In this document: positions 62,171-64,000 of the stretch, piece by piece
Numbering within the stretch: position 1 is the stretch's first letter
Layout of the letters: each line of letters starts with the position of its first letter
NCBI RefSeq assembly: GCF_016802725.1
Contig: NC_052667.1
Location: 1,516,501-1,580,500 of the forward strand
Reading direction: 5' to 3'
Length of the DNA: 64,000 bases
Source of the DNA: Solenopsis invicta
Lineage: Eukaryota > Arthropoda > Insecta > Hymenoptera > Formicidae
The notes under the pieces: generated by a model
The model's database searches: none
What the model saw: only the letters and a program-made list of their open reading frames with translations
What the model was told of the DNA's origin: nothing
Translations under genes and position numbers: made by a program

Positions 62171-64000
62171 TACAATGACGACAGGATGCTGACGGGGTAA
62201 AGCCACCGATGGGAACGAAAGGACACAGCCAAAGAGCGAACGAGACGAGAGAAAGAGGCGGCGAGGAGGAAGGAGCGAGAGAAAGAGGCGCAAGTCCTCA
62301 AACTGGGCTGGAGGCTTGATTGTATACCGGAGACGGTGCTTTTAAAGGAGACAGGAGAGCCCTCTCAGACTACGGCTGAAATCGAGTGAGTCTCGTGTGA
62401 CCCCCGAGCCCGAGAGCCCGACAAGGCCGCATTGCCCGTGAACGATCCACCCGCCGCGCGCCGCGCCGGTGCGATGGTCGTAGGAATGTCCGGGTGTATA
62501 TACAGGCACGCATACAACGGCAGCCGTGCATTTACAAATGTTCCCTCGTGTGCGATCCTCGTTTCTTCCCTCGCTCGCCAGCGCATCGCATCGAGACGAC
62601 GCAAATGTTCCAAGGACCGTCGTCGGAGGAGTAGTATGCTGCCGCCGAATCGCCGAGCGACACGTGGGCGTGGCGAGGAACGTTCTTGATTAATGTTATT
62701 GATGTGATCATCCCGAGCGGGATGCTAGACCCGTAGGGAGCATGAAATTAAGGAAAGTGGTTGGAACACTCTCCGAACGTACTCTCCACGCTGCAGGTTT
62801 GTCACTGTCGCGTCGACACTGGCGGATCGCGACCACCGACAGCATCTAACGTAATTGTTTTTAATCCTCGAGAGTCGCCGCACGCGACACACGCGCGACC
62901 ACGGATCGGATCCTGCGAAACGGAAAAGTGAAACGACGGTTAACAATAACGCTCGACGTTTTCTATCGCGATGAATTACGAACGTTCACACGCACGATAT
63001 CTGGGACGAAGCTCTCGCGCGCCGCGCTGCGCCGCGCCGCGCGTAACGTTAAATTCTCGGATTTCTCGATTTATAGAACGTACCGTGCGTACCGGAAAAT
63101 ACTGCGAGATAAATAAATTATACGAGTAACATCGATACGCGCATCCGTGGGAAACTACAGGCGCGGCCGCAATCATTTCACGGATGAAATAACGAGTAAT
63201 TGGTTTACAAACTCGGCCATTGAACAAAGTTTCTAGAAACTCTCCCCCGTTTTCGATCGGGCGTTACATAGAGTTTCATAACACGCGCAAATGGCTAATG
63301 AACGCAAATAAAAGCGCGACCGCGACGACGACGCTTTTGTGCGCCATCCCCCGGCGGCGATATACGCGAAACGCCGCTCGCGTGCCCTTGTGATATCGCG
63401 AAACTTGTCCCCGAGTTTCGGCGAAGATGGGCTTTAGATGCGGGACGAACGCGGATGCGGACGCGGCGAAATTCGCTGATCGAAATTGCACTGCGATTCG
63501 GCTCCACAATGGCCGCGATTCCTTGCAAACAGAATCAGAGTCGCCCGCTGTTAATTTGTTCACCGGACTCCCGCGCCACCCCGTGCCACCCCGCGCCTCC
63601 CCGCGCCTCTCGCCCCGCGCTACCGCTATTTCGCAGACTCTTCATCTATCCAGTTCGAGTTAACTTCGTCTTCCACTCTATTCAAACAGCGTCCACGCTC
63701 AGACGGTACGCCTCGCCTACTCATTAGCGTCCTTCCGTCCGTTATTACTAATGCACGGGAGTCGGCCAACAAATTTACACGCGTTGCTGGGAGTTACTCA
63801 TTAGAGCATCAATGCGCACAATGTAATATTGCAATTTCGCAAACTTCGATGCTAATTGCAGTTTCCGCAGTCACGTAACGTGCATAAAGAAGATCGTCAT
63901 TTAAAAATTGGTCTTTTGCATCGATCACGATATCAATTATTATCTGCGAAATATTAATCCCGACAAAAATTGTTGGTGAAAGATTGTGTTTATATCTGTT

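Larger units (their letters stand above)
58101..64000. other. Non-coding stretch to the window end, probably intron
   Basis: AT-rich DNA (58100-58560, 59340-59720, 61380-61840) alternates with CpG-rich blocks (58600-59130, 60890-61290, 62100-62680, 62880-63720). It holds the GA run at 60791, a (CG)9 run and a CGA repeat. No further receptor exon, RNA gene or transposase frame was recognised. Longer open frames around 60362-61161 and 62000-62690 overlap on both strands and include microsatellite DNA. Confidence 0.65.

Overview
This is animal, almost certainly insect, nuclear DNA. It is intron-rich, AT-biased between GC/CpG-rich patches, full of GA/CT and AT microsatellites, and carries degenerate DNA-transposon remnants. 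The abundance of undepleted CpG and of GA/CT microsatellites suggests a hymenopteran (ant, wasp or bee). That placement is an inference, since no species marker is present.

The only protein-coding gene I can support is on the + strand. It is part of a Sidestep (Side)-family immunoglobulin-superfamily cell-surface receptor. Four exons can be joined with canonical AG/GT sites and matching phases: 17775-17904, 46052-46260, 51115-51225 and 53120-53326. Together they give 657 nt, or 218 complete codons plus split ends, covering the first two Ig domains. Ig1 has Cys17, Trp33 and Cys93; Ig2 has Cys145, Trp158/159 and Cys198. The introns are about 28.1, 4.9 and 1.9 kb. I could not find the signal-peptide exon(s) upstream or the third and later Ig exons, FNIII-like region, transmembrane segment and tail downstream. 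The window is therefore an internal slice of a very long gene. Side-family proteins are known in Drosophila as ligands/receptors for Beaten-path proteins in axon guidance and synaptic partner matching.

Layout: 1-17774 is non-coding (upstream intron or 5' flank) with microsatellites and a 15-bp-arm palindrome at 13524-13565. The interval 17905-46051 is the giant first intron. It holds a diverged tandem duplication (18537-18930), a hAT-like non-autonomous element with a foldback TA-flanked MITE nested in it (26726-27722), an inverted-repeat element (38328-38752), and several CpG-rich blocks. The interval 46261-51114 contains another inverted-repeat element (49395-49631). The interval 53327-64000 is non-coding, with GA tracts, a 10-bp phased T-tract array and CpG-rich blocks.

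I saw no rRNA, convincing tRNA, known microRNA seed, CRISPR, operon or intact transposase gene. Most long open frames lie in GC-rich or microsatellite DNA and look like chance. I did not find a new biological system. The points most worth a second look are the Side-family gene structure with Phe in both Tyr-corner positions, the nested transposons, and the duplicated intronic module.
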